Source: Megalopta genalis (taxonomy: Eukaryota; Arthropoda; Insecta; Hymenoptera; Halictidae). Taken from it: a DNA stretch of 64,000 bases. Location of the stretch: the NCBI RefSeq assembly GCF_051020955.1, contig NW_027476199.1:310001-374000 (forward strand), written 5' to 3'. The position numbers and the translations under genes were made by a program. Under the pieces are notes generated by a model. It ran no database searches. It was given only the letters and a program-made list of their open reading frames with translations, and was not told the origin of the DNA. Shown here one piece after another: positions 24,901 through 37,889 of this stretch. Each line of letters opens with the position of its first letter. Position 1 is the stretch's first letter.

Positions 24901-25319
24901 ACATGCAGTTGAAGCTAAATCATGTATATCACAGGTATTTGAAGCTAAATCATTTGTTTCGCATGGATTTGAAGCTAAGCCTTCTACTTCGCATTGATTT
25001 GAAGCTGAATCATGTGTTTCGCTTGGATTTGAAGCTAACTCGTTTTTTTCGCATGCAGTAGAAGATAAATCATCTATATCATGAGAATTTGTAGCTGAAC
25101 CATTTGTTTCGCATGGATTCGAAGATAAGCCTTCTACTTCGCATTGATTTGAAGCTAAAACATGTGTTTCGCTTGGATGTGAAGCTAACGTGTTTTCTTC
25201 GCATGCAGTTGAAGCTAAATCACGCATAAAACAAGAATTTGAAGCTAAACCATTTGATTCGTTTGGACTTGAAGCTAAGCCTTCTACTTCACATTGATTT
25301 GAAGCTAAATCATGTGTTT

Positions 25320-27050
25320 CGCATGGATTTGAAGCTAACTCGTTTGTTTCTCCAGCATTTGAAGCTAAATCATCTATATCACAAGTATTTGAAGCTAAAC
25401 CATTTGATTCTCATGGATTCGAAGATAAGCCTTCTACTTCGCATGAATTTGAAGCTAAATCATGTCTTTCGTTTGGATTTGAATTTAACTCGATAGTTTC
25501 GGCTGCATATGAAGCTAAATCATGTATAACACAAGTATTTGAAGCTAAAGCATTTGATTCGCATGGATTTGAAGCTAAGCCTTCTACTTCGCATTGATTT
25601 GAAGCTAAATCATGTGTTTCTCTTGGATTTGAAGTTAACTCGTTTGTTTCAGCTGCATTTCAAGCTATATCATGTATATCACAATTATTTGAAGCTAAAC
25701 CATTTGTTTAGCATGGTTTCGAAAATAATCATTCTATTTCGCATTGATTTGAAGCTAAATCATGTGTTTCGCATGGATTTGAAGCTAACTCGTTTGTTTC
25801 ACCTGCATTTGAAGCTATATCATGTATATCACAATTATTTGAAGCTAAACCATTTGTTTCGCATGGATTCGAAGATAAGCCTTCTACTTCGCATGCAATT
25901 GAAGCTAAATCATGTGTTTCGTTTGGACTTGAAACTAACACGATTGTTTCGGCTGCAGTTGTAGCTAAATCATTTATATCACAAGTATTTGAAGCTAAAC
26001 CATTTGATTCGCATGTATTTCAAGCTATATCACTTATATTCGCAAGTATTTAAAGCCAAATCATTCATATCGCATGGATTTGAAATTAAGCCTTCTACTT
26101 GGCATTGATTTGAGCTAAATCATGTGGTTCGCATGGATTGGAAGATGACTCGTTTGTTTGGAATGCCGTTGAAGCTAAACCGTGTATAAAACAAGCATTT
26201 GAAGCGAATCCATTCGTTTCGCATGGATTTGAAGCTAAGCCTTCTACTTCGCATGAAGTTGAAGTTAAATCATGTGTTCCGCATGGATGTGAAGCTAACT
26301 CGTTTGTTTTGCAAACAGTTGAAGCTAAGTCATGTATATCACAAGTATTTGAAGCTGAACCATTTGTTTCGCATGGATTTGAAGCTAAACCTTCTACATA
26401 GAATTGATTTGAAGCTTAATCATGTGTTTCGCTTGGATTTGAATCTAACTCGTTTGTTTCGTCTGCATTTGAAGCTATATCATTTATATCGCAAATATTT
26501 GAAGCCAAATCATTTGTTTCGCATGGTTTTGAAGCTAAACCTTCTACATCGTATTGATTTGATGCTAAATCATGTGTATCGCATGAATTTTGAAGCTAAC
26601 TCGTTTGATTCGTCTGCAGTTGAATATAAATCATGTATACCACAAGCATTTGACGCTAAACCATTTGATTCGCATGGATTTGAAGCTAAGACTTCTACTT
26701 CGCATTGATTTGTAGCTAAATCATGTGTTTCGCACAGATTTGAAGCTAACTCATTTGTTTCGAATGCAGTTGAAGCTAAATGATGTATATCACAAGTATT
26801 TGAAGCTAAACCAATTGTTTCGCATGGATTCGAAGACAAGACTTCTACTTCGCATTGATTTCAATGTAAATCATGTGTTTCACATGAATTTGAAGCTAAC
26901 GCGTTTCTTTCGTCCGGATTTGAAGCTATATTACTTATATTCGCAACTATTTGAAGCCAAATCATTCATATCGCGTGGATTTGAAGCTAAGCCTTCTACT
27001 TCGCATTGATTTGAAGCTAAATCATATATTTCGATTGAATTTGAAGTTAG
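25320..27050. repeat. Block V, first copy
   Basis: The block recurs at about 30243-31973 at an offset of 4923 bp. It joins a part with TTGTTTAGCATGG near 25706 to the R-type section with ATATTCGC and GATTTGAGCT slips near 26038 and 26110, and then to the third copy of the R core (26690-27050). Its left part also recurs inside the 2608-bp units at about 33604-34390 and 36212-36998. Confidence 0.8.
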
Positions 27051-27965
27051 CATGTCTGTTTCACATGCAGTTGAAGCTAAATCATGTATACCACAGGTAT
27101 TTGAATATAGACCATTTGTTTCGCATCGATTTGAAGCTAAGCCTTCTACTTCGCATGAATTTGAAGTTAAATCATGTGTTTCGCATGGATGTGAAGCTAA
27201 CTCGTTTGTGTTGCATACAGTTGAAGCTAAGTCATGTATATCACAAGTATTTGAAGCTGAACCATTTGTTTGGCATGGATTTGAAGCTAAGACTTCTACT
27301 TCGCTTTGATTTGAAACTGAATCATGTGTTTCACTGGCATTTGAAGTTAACACGTCTGTTTCACATGCAGTTGAAGCTAAATCATGTATATCACAGGTAT
27401 TTGAAGCTAAATCATTTGTTTCGCATGGATTTGAAGCTAAGCCTTCTACTTCGCATTGATTTGAAGCTGAATCATGTGTTTCGCTTGGATTTGAAGCTAA
27501 CTCGTTTTTTTCGCATGCAGTAGAAGATAAATCATCTATATCATGAGAATTTGTAGCTGAACCATTTGTTTCGCATGGATTCGAAGATAAGCCTTCTACT
27601 TCGCATTGATTTGAAGCTAAAACATGTGTTTCGCTTGGATGTGAAGCTAACGTGTTTTCTTCGCATGCAGTTGAAGCTAAATCACGCATAAAACAAGAAT
27701 TTGAAGCTAAACCATTTGATTCGTTTGGACTTGAAGCTAAGCCTTCTACTTCACATTGATTTGAAGCTAAATCATGCGTTTCGCTTGGATTTGAAGCTAA
27801 CTCGTTTGTTTCGCATGCAGTTGAAGCTAAATCATGTATATCACAAGTATTTGAAGATAAACCATTTGTTTCGCATGGATTCGAAGATAAGCCTTCTACC
27901 TCGCATGAATTTGAAGCTAAATCATGTGTTTCGCTCGATTTGAATGTAACTCGTTTGTTTCGCAT
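26931..27965 (-). other. Long minus frame (344 codons), probably not a gene
   Basis: The frame is again a pure LASNPCETHD-type repeat with an apparent N-terminus made by the 1-bp loss near 27938. It spans the boundary of two duplicated blocks (R core and S block), so its length is an accident of the block junction. No non-repeat sequence is present. Confidence 0.65.
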
Positions 27966-29640
27966 GCAGTTGAAGCCAAATCATGTATATCACAAGTATT
28001 TGAAGCTAACCCATTTGATTCGCATGAATATTAAGGTGAACCATGTATATCGAATGAATTTGAGGCTAAATCATGTGTTTCGAATGGATTTGAAGCTAAC
28101 TTGTTTGTTTCGCATGCAGTTGAAGCTAAATCATGTATAAAACAAGAATTTGTTGCTAAACCATCTGTTTCGCGTTGATTTGAAGCTAAGCCTTCCACTT
28201 CGCATTGATTTGAAGCTAAATCATGTATTTCGTTTGGATTTGAAGCTAATACGTCTGTTTCACATGCAGTTGAAGCTAGATCATGTATATCACAAATATT
28301 TGAAGCTGAACCATTTGTTTCGCGTGGATTTGAATCTAAGCCTTCTACTTCGGATTGATTTGAAGCTGAATCATGTGCTTCGCTTGGATTTGAAAGTAAC
28401 TCGTTTGTTTCGCATGCAGTTGAAGCTAAATCACGTATATCACAAGTATTTGAAACTAAACGTTTTGATTCGCATGAATATTAAGGTGAACCATGTGTAT
28501 CGAATGAGTTTGAGGATAAATCATGTGTTTCGAATGGATTTGAAGCTAACACGTTTGTTTCGAATGCAGTTGAAGAATAATCATGTATAAAACAAGATTT
28601 GAAACTAAACTATTTGCTTCGCATGGATTTGAAGCTAAACAATGTGTTTCGAATGAATTTGAAGCTAAATCATGTGATTCGCATGGATTTGAAGCTAACT
28701 CGTTCATTTCGCCTGCATTTGAAGCTAAATCATTTATATCACAAGTATTTGAAGCTAAACTATTTGATTCGCATGTATTTGAAACTAAGCATTCTACTTC
28801 CCATTGATTTGAAGCTAAATCATGTGCTTCGCATGGATTTGAAGCTAACTCGTTTGTTTCGCATGCAGTTGAAGTTAATTCATGTATAAAACAACAATTT
28901 GAAGCTAAACTACTTGTTTCGCAAGGATTTAAAGCTAAACAATGTGTTTCGTATGAATTTGAAGATAAATCATGTGTTTCGCATGGATTTGAACCTAACT
29001 CGTTTGTTTCTCCTGCATTTGAAGCTAAATCATTTATATCACAAGTATTTGAAGCCAATCCATTTGCTTCTCATGGATTTGAAACTAAGCCTTCTACTTA
29101 GCATTGATTTGAAGCTAAATCATGTGTTTCGCATGGATTTGAAGCTAACTCGTTTGTTTCGCCTGCAGTTGTAGCTAAATCATTTATATCACAAGTATTT
29201 GAAGCTAAACCATTTGATTCGCATGTATTTGAAACTAAACCTTCTACTTCGCATTGATTTGCAGGTACATCATGTGTTTCGCTTGGATTTGAAGCTAACG
29301 TGTTTGTTTCGCATGCAGTTGAAGCTAAATCATGCATAAAACAAGAATTTGAAGCTAAACTATTTGTTTCGCATGGATTTGAAGCTAAACAATGTGCTTC
29401 GAATGAATTTGAAGGTAAATCATGTGTTTCGCATGGATTTGAAGCTAACTCGATTGTTTCGTCTGCATGATTTGATGCTAAATCATGTGATTCGCACGGA
29501 TTTGAAGCTAACTCGTTTGTTTTGCCTGCAGTTGAAGCTGAATCATGTATATCACATGTATTTGAAGCTAAACCATCTGATTCGTTTGGACTTGATGCTA
29601 GGCCTTCTACTTCGCATTAATTTGAAGCTAAATCATGTGA
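27776..29640. repeat. Block S, third copy, with 300-bp deletion
   Basis: The copy matches 22726-24900 at an offset of 5073 bp up to about 28690 and 4773 bp after it. Exactly 300 bp, two HORs, are therefore missing near 28690 relative to the other copies. A K/N-type HOR haplotype and the GAAGAATAATC variant near 28571 confirm the relationship. Confidence 0.85.
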
Positions 29641-32001
29641 TTCGCGTGGATTTGATGCTAACTCGTTTGTTTCGCATGCAGTTGAAGCTAAATCATGTAT
29701 ATCACAAGTATTTGAAGATAAACCATTTGTTTCGCATGGATTCGAAGGTAAGCATTCTGCTTCGCATGAATTTGAAGCTAAATAATGTGTTTCGTTTGGA
29801 TTTGAAACTAACTCGAATGTTGCGGCTGCATATGAAGCTAACTCATGTATAACACAAGTATTTGGACCTAAAGCATTTGATTCGCATGGATTTGAAGCTA
29901 AGCCTTCGACTTCGCATTGATTTGAAGCTAAATCATGTGTTTCGCATGGATTTGAAGCTAACTCGTTTGTTTCGCATGCAGTTGAAGTTAATTCATGTAT
30001 AAAACAAGAATTTGAAGCTAAACTACTTGTTTCGCAAGGATTTAAAGCTAAACAATGTGTTTCGAATGAATTTGAATATAAATCATGTGTTTCGCATGGA
30101 TTTGAAGCTAACTCGATTGTTTCTCATGCAGTTGAAGCTAAATCATCTATATCACAAGTATTTGAAGCCAATCCATTTGCTTCTCATGGATTTGAAACTA
30201 AGCCTTCTACTTAGCATTGATTTGAAGCTAAATCATGTGTTTCGCATGGATTTGAAGCTAACTCGTTTGTTTCTCCAGCATTTGAAGCTAAATCATCTAT
30301 ATCACAAGTATTTGAAGCTAAACCATTTGATTCTCATGGATTCGAAGATAAGCCTTCTACTTCGCATGAATTTGAAGCTAAATCATGTCTTTCGTTTGGA
30401 TTTGAATCTAACTCGATAGTTTCGGCTGCATATGAAGCTAAATCATGTATAACACAAGTATTTGAAGCTAAAGCATTTGATTCGCATGGATTTGAAGCTA
30501 AGCCTTCTACTTCGCATTGATTTGAAGCTAAATCATGTGTTTCTCTTGGATTTGAAGTTAACTCGTTTGTTTCAGCTGCATTTCAAGCTATATCATGTAT
30601 ATCACAATTATTTGAAGCTAAACCATTTGTTTAGCATGGTTTCGAAAATAATCATTCTATTTCGCATTGATTTGAAGCTAAATCATGTGTTTCGCATGGA
30701 TTTGAAGCTAACTCGTTTGTTTCACCTGCATTTGAAGCTATATCATGTATATCACAATTATTTGAAGCTAAACCATTTGTTTCGCATGGATTCGAAGATA
30801 AGCCTTCTACTTCGCATGCAATTGAAGCTAAATCATGTGTTTCGTTTGGACTTGAAACTAACACGATTGTTTCGGCTGCAGTTGTAGCTAAATCATTTAT
30901 ATCACAAGTATTTGAAGCTAAACCATTTGATTCGCATGTATTTCAAGCTATATCACTTATATTCGCAAGTATTTAAAGCCAAATCATTCATATCGCATGG
31001 ATTTGAAATTAAGCCTTCTACTTGGCATTGATTTGAGCTAAATCATGTGGTTCGCATGGATTGGAAGATGACTCGTTTGTTTGGAATGCCGTTGAAGCTA
31101 AACCGTGTATAAAACAAGCATTTGAAGCGAATCCATTCGTTTCGCATGGATTTGAAGCTAAGCCTTCTACTTCGCATGAAGTTGAAGTTAAATCATGTGT
31201 TCCGCATGGATGTGAAGCTAACTCGTTTGTTTTGCAAACAGTTGAAGCTAAGTCATGTATATCACAAGTATTTGAAGCTGAACCATTTGTTTCGCATGGA
31301 TTTGAAGCTAAACCTTCTACATAGAATTGATTTGAAGCTTAATCATGTGTTTCGCTTGGATTTGAATCTAACTCGTTTGTTTCGTCTGCATTTGAAGCTA
31401 TATCATTTATATCGCAAATATTTGAAGCCAAATCATTTGTTTCGCATGGTTTTGAAGCTAAACCTTCTACATCGTATTGATTTGATGCTAAATCATGTGT
31501 ATCGCATGAATTTTGAAGCTAACTCGTTTGATTCGTCTGCAGTTGAATATAAATCATGTATACCACAAGCATTTGACGCTAAACCATTTGATTCGCATGG
31601 ATTTGAAGCTAAGACTTCTACTTCGCATTGATTTGTAGCTAAATCATGTGTTTCGCACAGATTTGAAGCTAACTCATTTGTTTCGAATGCAGTTGAAGCT
31701 AAATGATGTATATCACAAGTATTTGAAGCTAAACCAATTGTTTCGCATGGATTCGAAGACAAGACTTCTACTTCGCATTGATTTCAATGTAAATCATGTG
31801 TTTCACATGAATTTGAAGCTAACGCGTTTCTTTCGTCCGGATTTGAAGCTATATTACTTATATTCGCAACTATTTGAAGCCAAATCATTCATATCGCGTG
31901 GATTTGAAGCTAAGCCTTCTACTTCGCATTGATTTGAAGCTAAATCATATATTTCGATTGAATTTGAAGTTAGCATGTCTGTTTCACATGCAGTTGAAGC
32001 T
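29641..32001. repeat. Junction section including block V second copy
   Basis: This holds the continuation of the S block (29641-30242) and block V second copy (30243-31973). The part 29349-30887 recurs at 32710-34248 at an offset of about 3361 bp. The fourth copy of the R core lies at 31613-31973. Confidence 0.8.
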
Positions 32002-34609
32002 AAATCATGTATATCACAAGTATTTGAAGCTAACCCATTTGATTCGCATGAATATTAAGGTGAACCATGTATATCGAATGAATTTGAGGCTAAATCATGT
32101 GTTTCGAATGGATTTGAAGCTAACTTGTTTGTTTCGCATGCAGTTGAAGCTAAATCATGTATAAAACAAGAATTTATTGCTAAACCATCTGTTTCGCGTT
32201 GATTTGAAGCTAAGCCTTCCACTTCGCATTGATTTGAAGCTAAATCATGTATTTCGTTTGGATTTGAAGCTAATACGTCTGTTTCACATGCAGTTGAAGC
32301 TAGATCATGTATATCACAAATATTTGAAGTTGAACCATTTGTTTCGCGTGGATTTGAATCTAAGCCTTCTACTTCGGATTGATTTGAAGCTGAATCATGT
32401 GCTTCGCTTGGATTTGAAAGTAACTCGTTTGTTTCGCATGCAGTTGAAGCTAAATCACGTATATCACAAGTATTTGAAACTAAACGTTTTGATTCGCATG
32501 AATATTAAGGTGAACCATGTGTATCGAATGAGTTTGAGGATAAATCATGTGTTTCGAATGGATTTGAAGCTAACACGTTTGTTTCGAATGCAGTTGAAGA
32601 ATAATCATGTATAAAACAAGATTTGAAACTAAACTATTTGCTTCGCATGGATTTGAAGCTAAACAATGTGTTTCGATTGAATTTGAAGCTAAATCATGTG
32701 ATTCGCATGGATTTGAAGCTAACTCGTTCATTTCGCCTGCATTTGAAGCTAAATCATTTATATCACAAGTATTTGAAGCTAAACTATTTGATTCGCATGT
32801 ATTTGAAACTAAGCATTCTACTTCTCATTGATTTGAAGCTAAATCATGTGCTTCGCATGGATTTGAAGCTAACTCGTTTGTTTTGCCTGCAGTTGAAGCT
32901 GAATCATGTATATCACATGTATTTGAAGCTAAACCATCTGATTCGTTTGGACTTGATGCTAAGCCTTCTACTTCGCATTAATTTGAAGCTAAATCATGTG
33001 ATTCGCGTGGATTTGATGCTAACTCGTTTGTTTCGCATGCAGTTGAAGCTAAATCATGTATATCACAAGTATTTGAAGATAAACCATTTGTTTCGCATGG
33101 ATTCGAAGGTAAGCATTCTGCTTCGCATGAATTTGAAGCTAAATAATGTGTTTCGTTTGGATTTGAAACTAACTCGAATGTTGCGGCTGCATATGAAGCT
33201 AACTCATGTATAACACAAGTATTTGGACCTAAAGCATTTGATTCGCATGGATTTGAAGCTAAGCCTTCGACTTCGCATTGATTTGAAGCTAAATCATGTG
33301 TTTCGCATGGATTTGAAGCTAACTCGTTTGTTTCGCATGCAGTTGAAGTTAATTCATGTATAAAACAAGAATTTGAAGCTAAACTACTTGTTTCGCAAGG
33401 ATTTAAAGCTAAACAATGTGTTTCGAATGAATTTGAATATAAATCATGTGTTTCGCATGGATTTGAAGCTAACTCGATTGTTTCTCATGCAGTTGAAGCT
33501 AAATCATCTATATCACAAGTATTTGAAGCCAATCCATTTGCTTCTCATGGATTTGAAACTAAGCCTTCTACTTAGCATTGATTTGAAGCTAAATCATGTG
33601 TTTCGCATGGATTTGAAGCTAACTCGTTTGTTTCTCCAGCATTTGAAGCTAAATCATCTATATCACAAGTATTTGAAGCTAAACCATTTGATTCTCATGG
33701 ATTCGAAGATAAGCCTTCTACTTCGCATGAATTTGAAGCTAAATCATGTCTTTCGTTTGGATTTGAATCTAACTCGATAGTTTCGGCTGCATATGAAGCT
33801 AAATCATGTATAACACAAGTATTTGAAGCTAAAGCATTTGATTCGCATGGATTTGAAGCTAAGCCTTCTACTTCGCATTGATTTGAAGCTAAATCATGTG
33901 TTTCTCTTGGATTTGAAGTTAACTCGTTTGTTTCAGCTGCATTTCAAGCTATATCATGTATATCACAATTATTTGAAGCTAAACCATTTGTTTAGCATGG
34001 TTTCGAAAATAATCATTCTATTTCGCATTGATTTGAAGCTAAATCATGTGTTTCGCATGGATTTGAAGCTAACTCGTTTGTTTCACCTGCATTTGAAGCT
34101 ATATCATGTATATCACAATTATTTGAAGCTAAACCATTTGTTTCGCATGGATTCGAAGATAAGCCTTCTACTTCGCATGCAATTGAAGCTAAATCATGTG
34201 TTTCGTTTGGACTTGAAACTAACACGATTGTTTCGGCTGCAGTTGTAGCTAAATCATTTATATCACAAGTATTTGAAGCTAAACCATTTGATTCGCATGA
34301 ATTTCAAGCTATATCACTTATATTCGCAAGTATTTAAAGCCAAATCATTCATATCGCATGGATTTGAAATTAAGCCTTCTACTTGGCATTGATTTGAGCT
34401 AAATCATGCGTTTCGCTTGGATTTGAAGCTAACTCGTTTGTTTCGCATGCAGATGAAGCTAAATCATGTATATCACAAGTATTTGAAGATAAACCATTTG
34501 TTTCGCATGGATTCGAAGATAAGCCTTCTACCTCGCATGAATTTGAAGCTAAATCATGTGTTTCGCTTGATTTGAATGTAACTCGTTTGTTTCGCATGCA
34601 GTTGAAGCC
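32002..34609. repeat. 2608-bp tandem unit, copy 1
   Basis: The unit is followed directly by a copy at exactly 2608 bp. Comparing the translated and raw text I found only about three substitutions (near 32675, 34158 and 34300), so the copies are about 99.9% identical. The unit is a composite: an S-block part, the K-type section with AAACTACTTG, and the left part of block V. The length is two bases short of 87 monomers because the unit contains net -2 small indels. Confidence 0.92.
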
Positions 34610-37217
34610 AAATCATGTATATCACAAGTATTTGAAGCTAACCCATTTGATTCGCATGAATATTAAGGTGAACCATGTATATCGAATGAATTTGAGGCTA
34701 AATCATGTGTTTCGAATGGATTTGAAGCTAACTTGTTTGTTTCGCATGCAGTTGAAGCTAAATCATGTATAAAACAAGAATTTATTGCTAAACCATCTGT
34801 TTCGCGTTGATTTGAAGCTAAGCCTTCCACTTCGCATTGATTTGAAGCTAAATCATGTATTTCGTTTGGATTTGAAGCTAATACGTCTGTTTCACATGCA
34901 GTTGAAGCTAGATCATGTATATCACAAATATTTGAAGTTGAACCATTTGTTTCGCGTGGATTTGAATCTAAGCCTTCTACTTCGGATTGATTTGAAGCTG
35001 AATCATGTGCTTCGCTTGGATTTGAAAGTAACTCGTTTGTTTCGCATGCAGTTGAAGCTAAATCACGTATATCACAAGTATTTGAAACTAAACGTTTTGA
35101 TTCGCATGAATATTAAGGTGAACCATGTGTATCGAATGAGTTTGAGGATAAATCATGTGTTTCGAATGGATTTGAAGCTAACACGTTTGTTTCGAATGCA
35201 GTTGAAGAATAATCATGTATAAAACAAGATTTGAAACTAAACTATTTGCTTCGCATGGATTTGAAGCTAAACAATGTGTTTCGAATGAATTTGAAGCTAA
35301 ATCATGTGATTCGCATGGATTTGAAGCTAACTCGTTCATTTCGCCTGCATTTGAAGCTAAATCATTTATATCACAAGTATTTGAAGCTAAACTATTTGAT
35401 TCGCATGTATTTGAAACTAAGCATTCTACTTCTCATTGATTTGAAGCTAAATCATGTGCTTCGCATGGATTTGAAGCTAACTCGTTTGTTTTGCCTGCAG
35501 TTGAAGCTGAATCATGTATATCACATGTATTTGAAGCTAAACCATCTGATTCGTTTGGACTTGATGCTAAGCCTTCTACTTCGCATTAATTTGAAGCTAA
35601 ATCATGTGATTCGCGTGGATTTGATGCTAACTCGTTTGTTTCGCATGCAGTTGAAGCTAAATCATGTATATCACAAGTATTTGAAGATAAACCATTTGTT
35701 TCGCATGGATTCGAAGGTAAGCATTCTGCTTCGCATGAATTTGAAGCTAAATAATGTGTTTCGTTTGGATTTGAAACTAACTCGAATGTTGCGGCTGCAT
35801 ATGAAGCTAACTCATGTATAACACAAGTATTTGGACCTAAAGCATTTGATTCGCATGGATTTGAAGCTAAGCCTTCGACTTCGCATTGATTTGAAGCTAA
35901 ATCATGTGTTTCGCATGGATTTGAAGCTAACTCGTTTGTTTCGCATGCAGTTGAAGTTAATTCATGTATAAAACAAGAATTTGAAGCTAAACTACTTGTT
36001 TCGCAAGGATTTAAAGCTAAACAATGTGTTTCGAATGAATTTGAATATAAATCATGTGTTTCGCATGGATTTGAAGCTAACTCGATTGTTTCTCATGCAG
36101 TTGAAGCTAAATCATCTATATCACAAGTATTTGAAGCCAATCCATTTGCTTCTCATGGATTTGAAACTAAGCCTTCTACTTAGCATTGATTTGAAGCTAA
36201 ATCATGTGTTTCGCATGGATTTGAAGCTAACTCGTTTGTTTCTCCAGCATTTGAAGCTAAATCATCTATATCACAAGTATTTGAAGCTAAACCATTTGAT
36301 TCTCATGGATTCGAAGATAAGCCTTCTACTTCGCATGAATTTGAAGCTAAATCATGTCTTTCGTTTGGATTTGAATCTAACTCGATAGTTTCGGCTGCAT
36401 ATGAAGCTAAATCATGTATAACACAAGTATTTGAAGCTAAAGCATTTGATTCGCATGGATTTGAAGCTAAGCCTTCTACTTCGCATTGATTTGAAGCTAA
36501 ATCATGTGTTTCTCTTGGATTTGAAGTTAACTCGTTTGTTTCAGCTGCATTTCAAGCTATATCATGTATATCACAATTATTTGAAGCTAAACCATTTGTT
36601 TAGCATGGTTTCGAAAATAATCATTCTATTTCGCATTGATTTGAAGCTAAATCATGTGTTTCGCATGGATTTGAAGCTAACTCGTTTGTTTCACCTGCAT
36701 TTGAAGCTATATCATGTATATCACAATTATTTGAAGCTAAACCATTTGTTTCGCATGGATTCGAAGATAAGCATTCTACTTCGCATGCAATTGAAGCTAA
36801 ATCATGTGTTTCGTTTGGACTTGAAACTAACACGATTGTTTCGGCTGCAGTTGTAGCTAAATCATTTATATCACAAGTATTTGAAGCTAAACCATTTGAT
36901 TCGCATGTATTTCAAGCTATATCACTTATATTCGCAAGTATTTAAAGCCAAATCATTCATATCGCATGGATTTGAAATTAAGCCTTCTACTTGGCATTGA
37001 TTTGAGCTAAATCATGCGTTTCGCTTGGATTTGAAGCTAACTCGTTTGTTTCGCATGCAGATGAAGCTAAATCATGTATATCACAAGTATTTGAAGATAA
37101 ACCATTTGTTTCGCATGGATTCGAAGATAAGCCTTCTACCTCGCATGAATTTGAAGCTAAATCATGTGTTTCGCTTGATTTGAATGTAACTCGTTTGTTT
37201 CGCATGCAGTTGAAGCC
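34610..37217. repeat. 2608-bp tandem unit, copy 2
   Basis: This is an almost identical neighbour of copy 1. A third, partial copy follows directly at 37218 to about 37602, where GAATCTGAATCACG marks the change to the next family. This partial copy carries GAATTTGTTGC where copies 1 and 2 have GAATTTATTGC, so it resembles the older S copies at that site. Confidence 0.92.
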
Positions 37218-37602
37218 AAATCATGTATATCACAAGTATTTGAAGCTAACCCATTTGATTCGCATGAATATTAAGGTGAACCATGTATATCGAATGAATT
37301 TGAGGCTAAATCATGTGTTTCGAATGGATTTGAAGCTAACTTGTTTGTTTCGCATGCAGTTGAAGCTAAATCATGTATAAAACAAGAATTTGTTGCTAAA
37401 CCATCTGTTTCGCGTTGATTTGAAGCTAAGCCTTCCACTTCGCATTGATTTGAAGCTAAATCATGTATTTCGTTTGGATTTGAAGCTAATACGTCTGTTT
37501 CACATGCAGTTGAAGCTAGATCATGTATATCACAAATATTTGAAGCTGAACCATTTGTTTCGCGTGGATTTGAATCTAAGCCTTCTACTTCGGATTGATT
37601 TG
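37218..37602. repeat. 2608-bp unit, partial third copy
   Basis: About 385 bp of the unit's start are present, then the sequence switches to the GAATCTGAATCACGTG family that fills 41-50 kb. The switch point lies inside an E monomer, as expected for exchange between homologous monomers. Confidence 0.85.
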
Positions 37603-37889
37603 AATCTGAATCACGTGTTCGCTTGGATTTGAATCTAACTCGTTTGTTTCGCATGTAGTTGAAGCTAAATCGTGTATACCACAAGTATTTGAAGCTAAAC
37701 CATTTGTTTCGCGTGGATTTGAAGCTAAGCCTTCTACTTCTCATTGATTTGAAGGTAAATCATGTGTTTCGCATGGTTTTGAAACTAACTCGCTTGTTTC
37801 GAATGCAGTTGAAGCTAATCCGTGTATAAAACAAGTATTTGAAGCTAAACCATTCGTTTCGCATGGATTTGAAGGTAAGCCTACTACTT

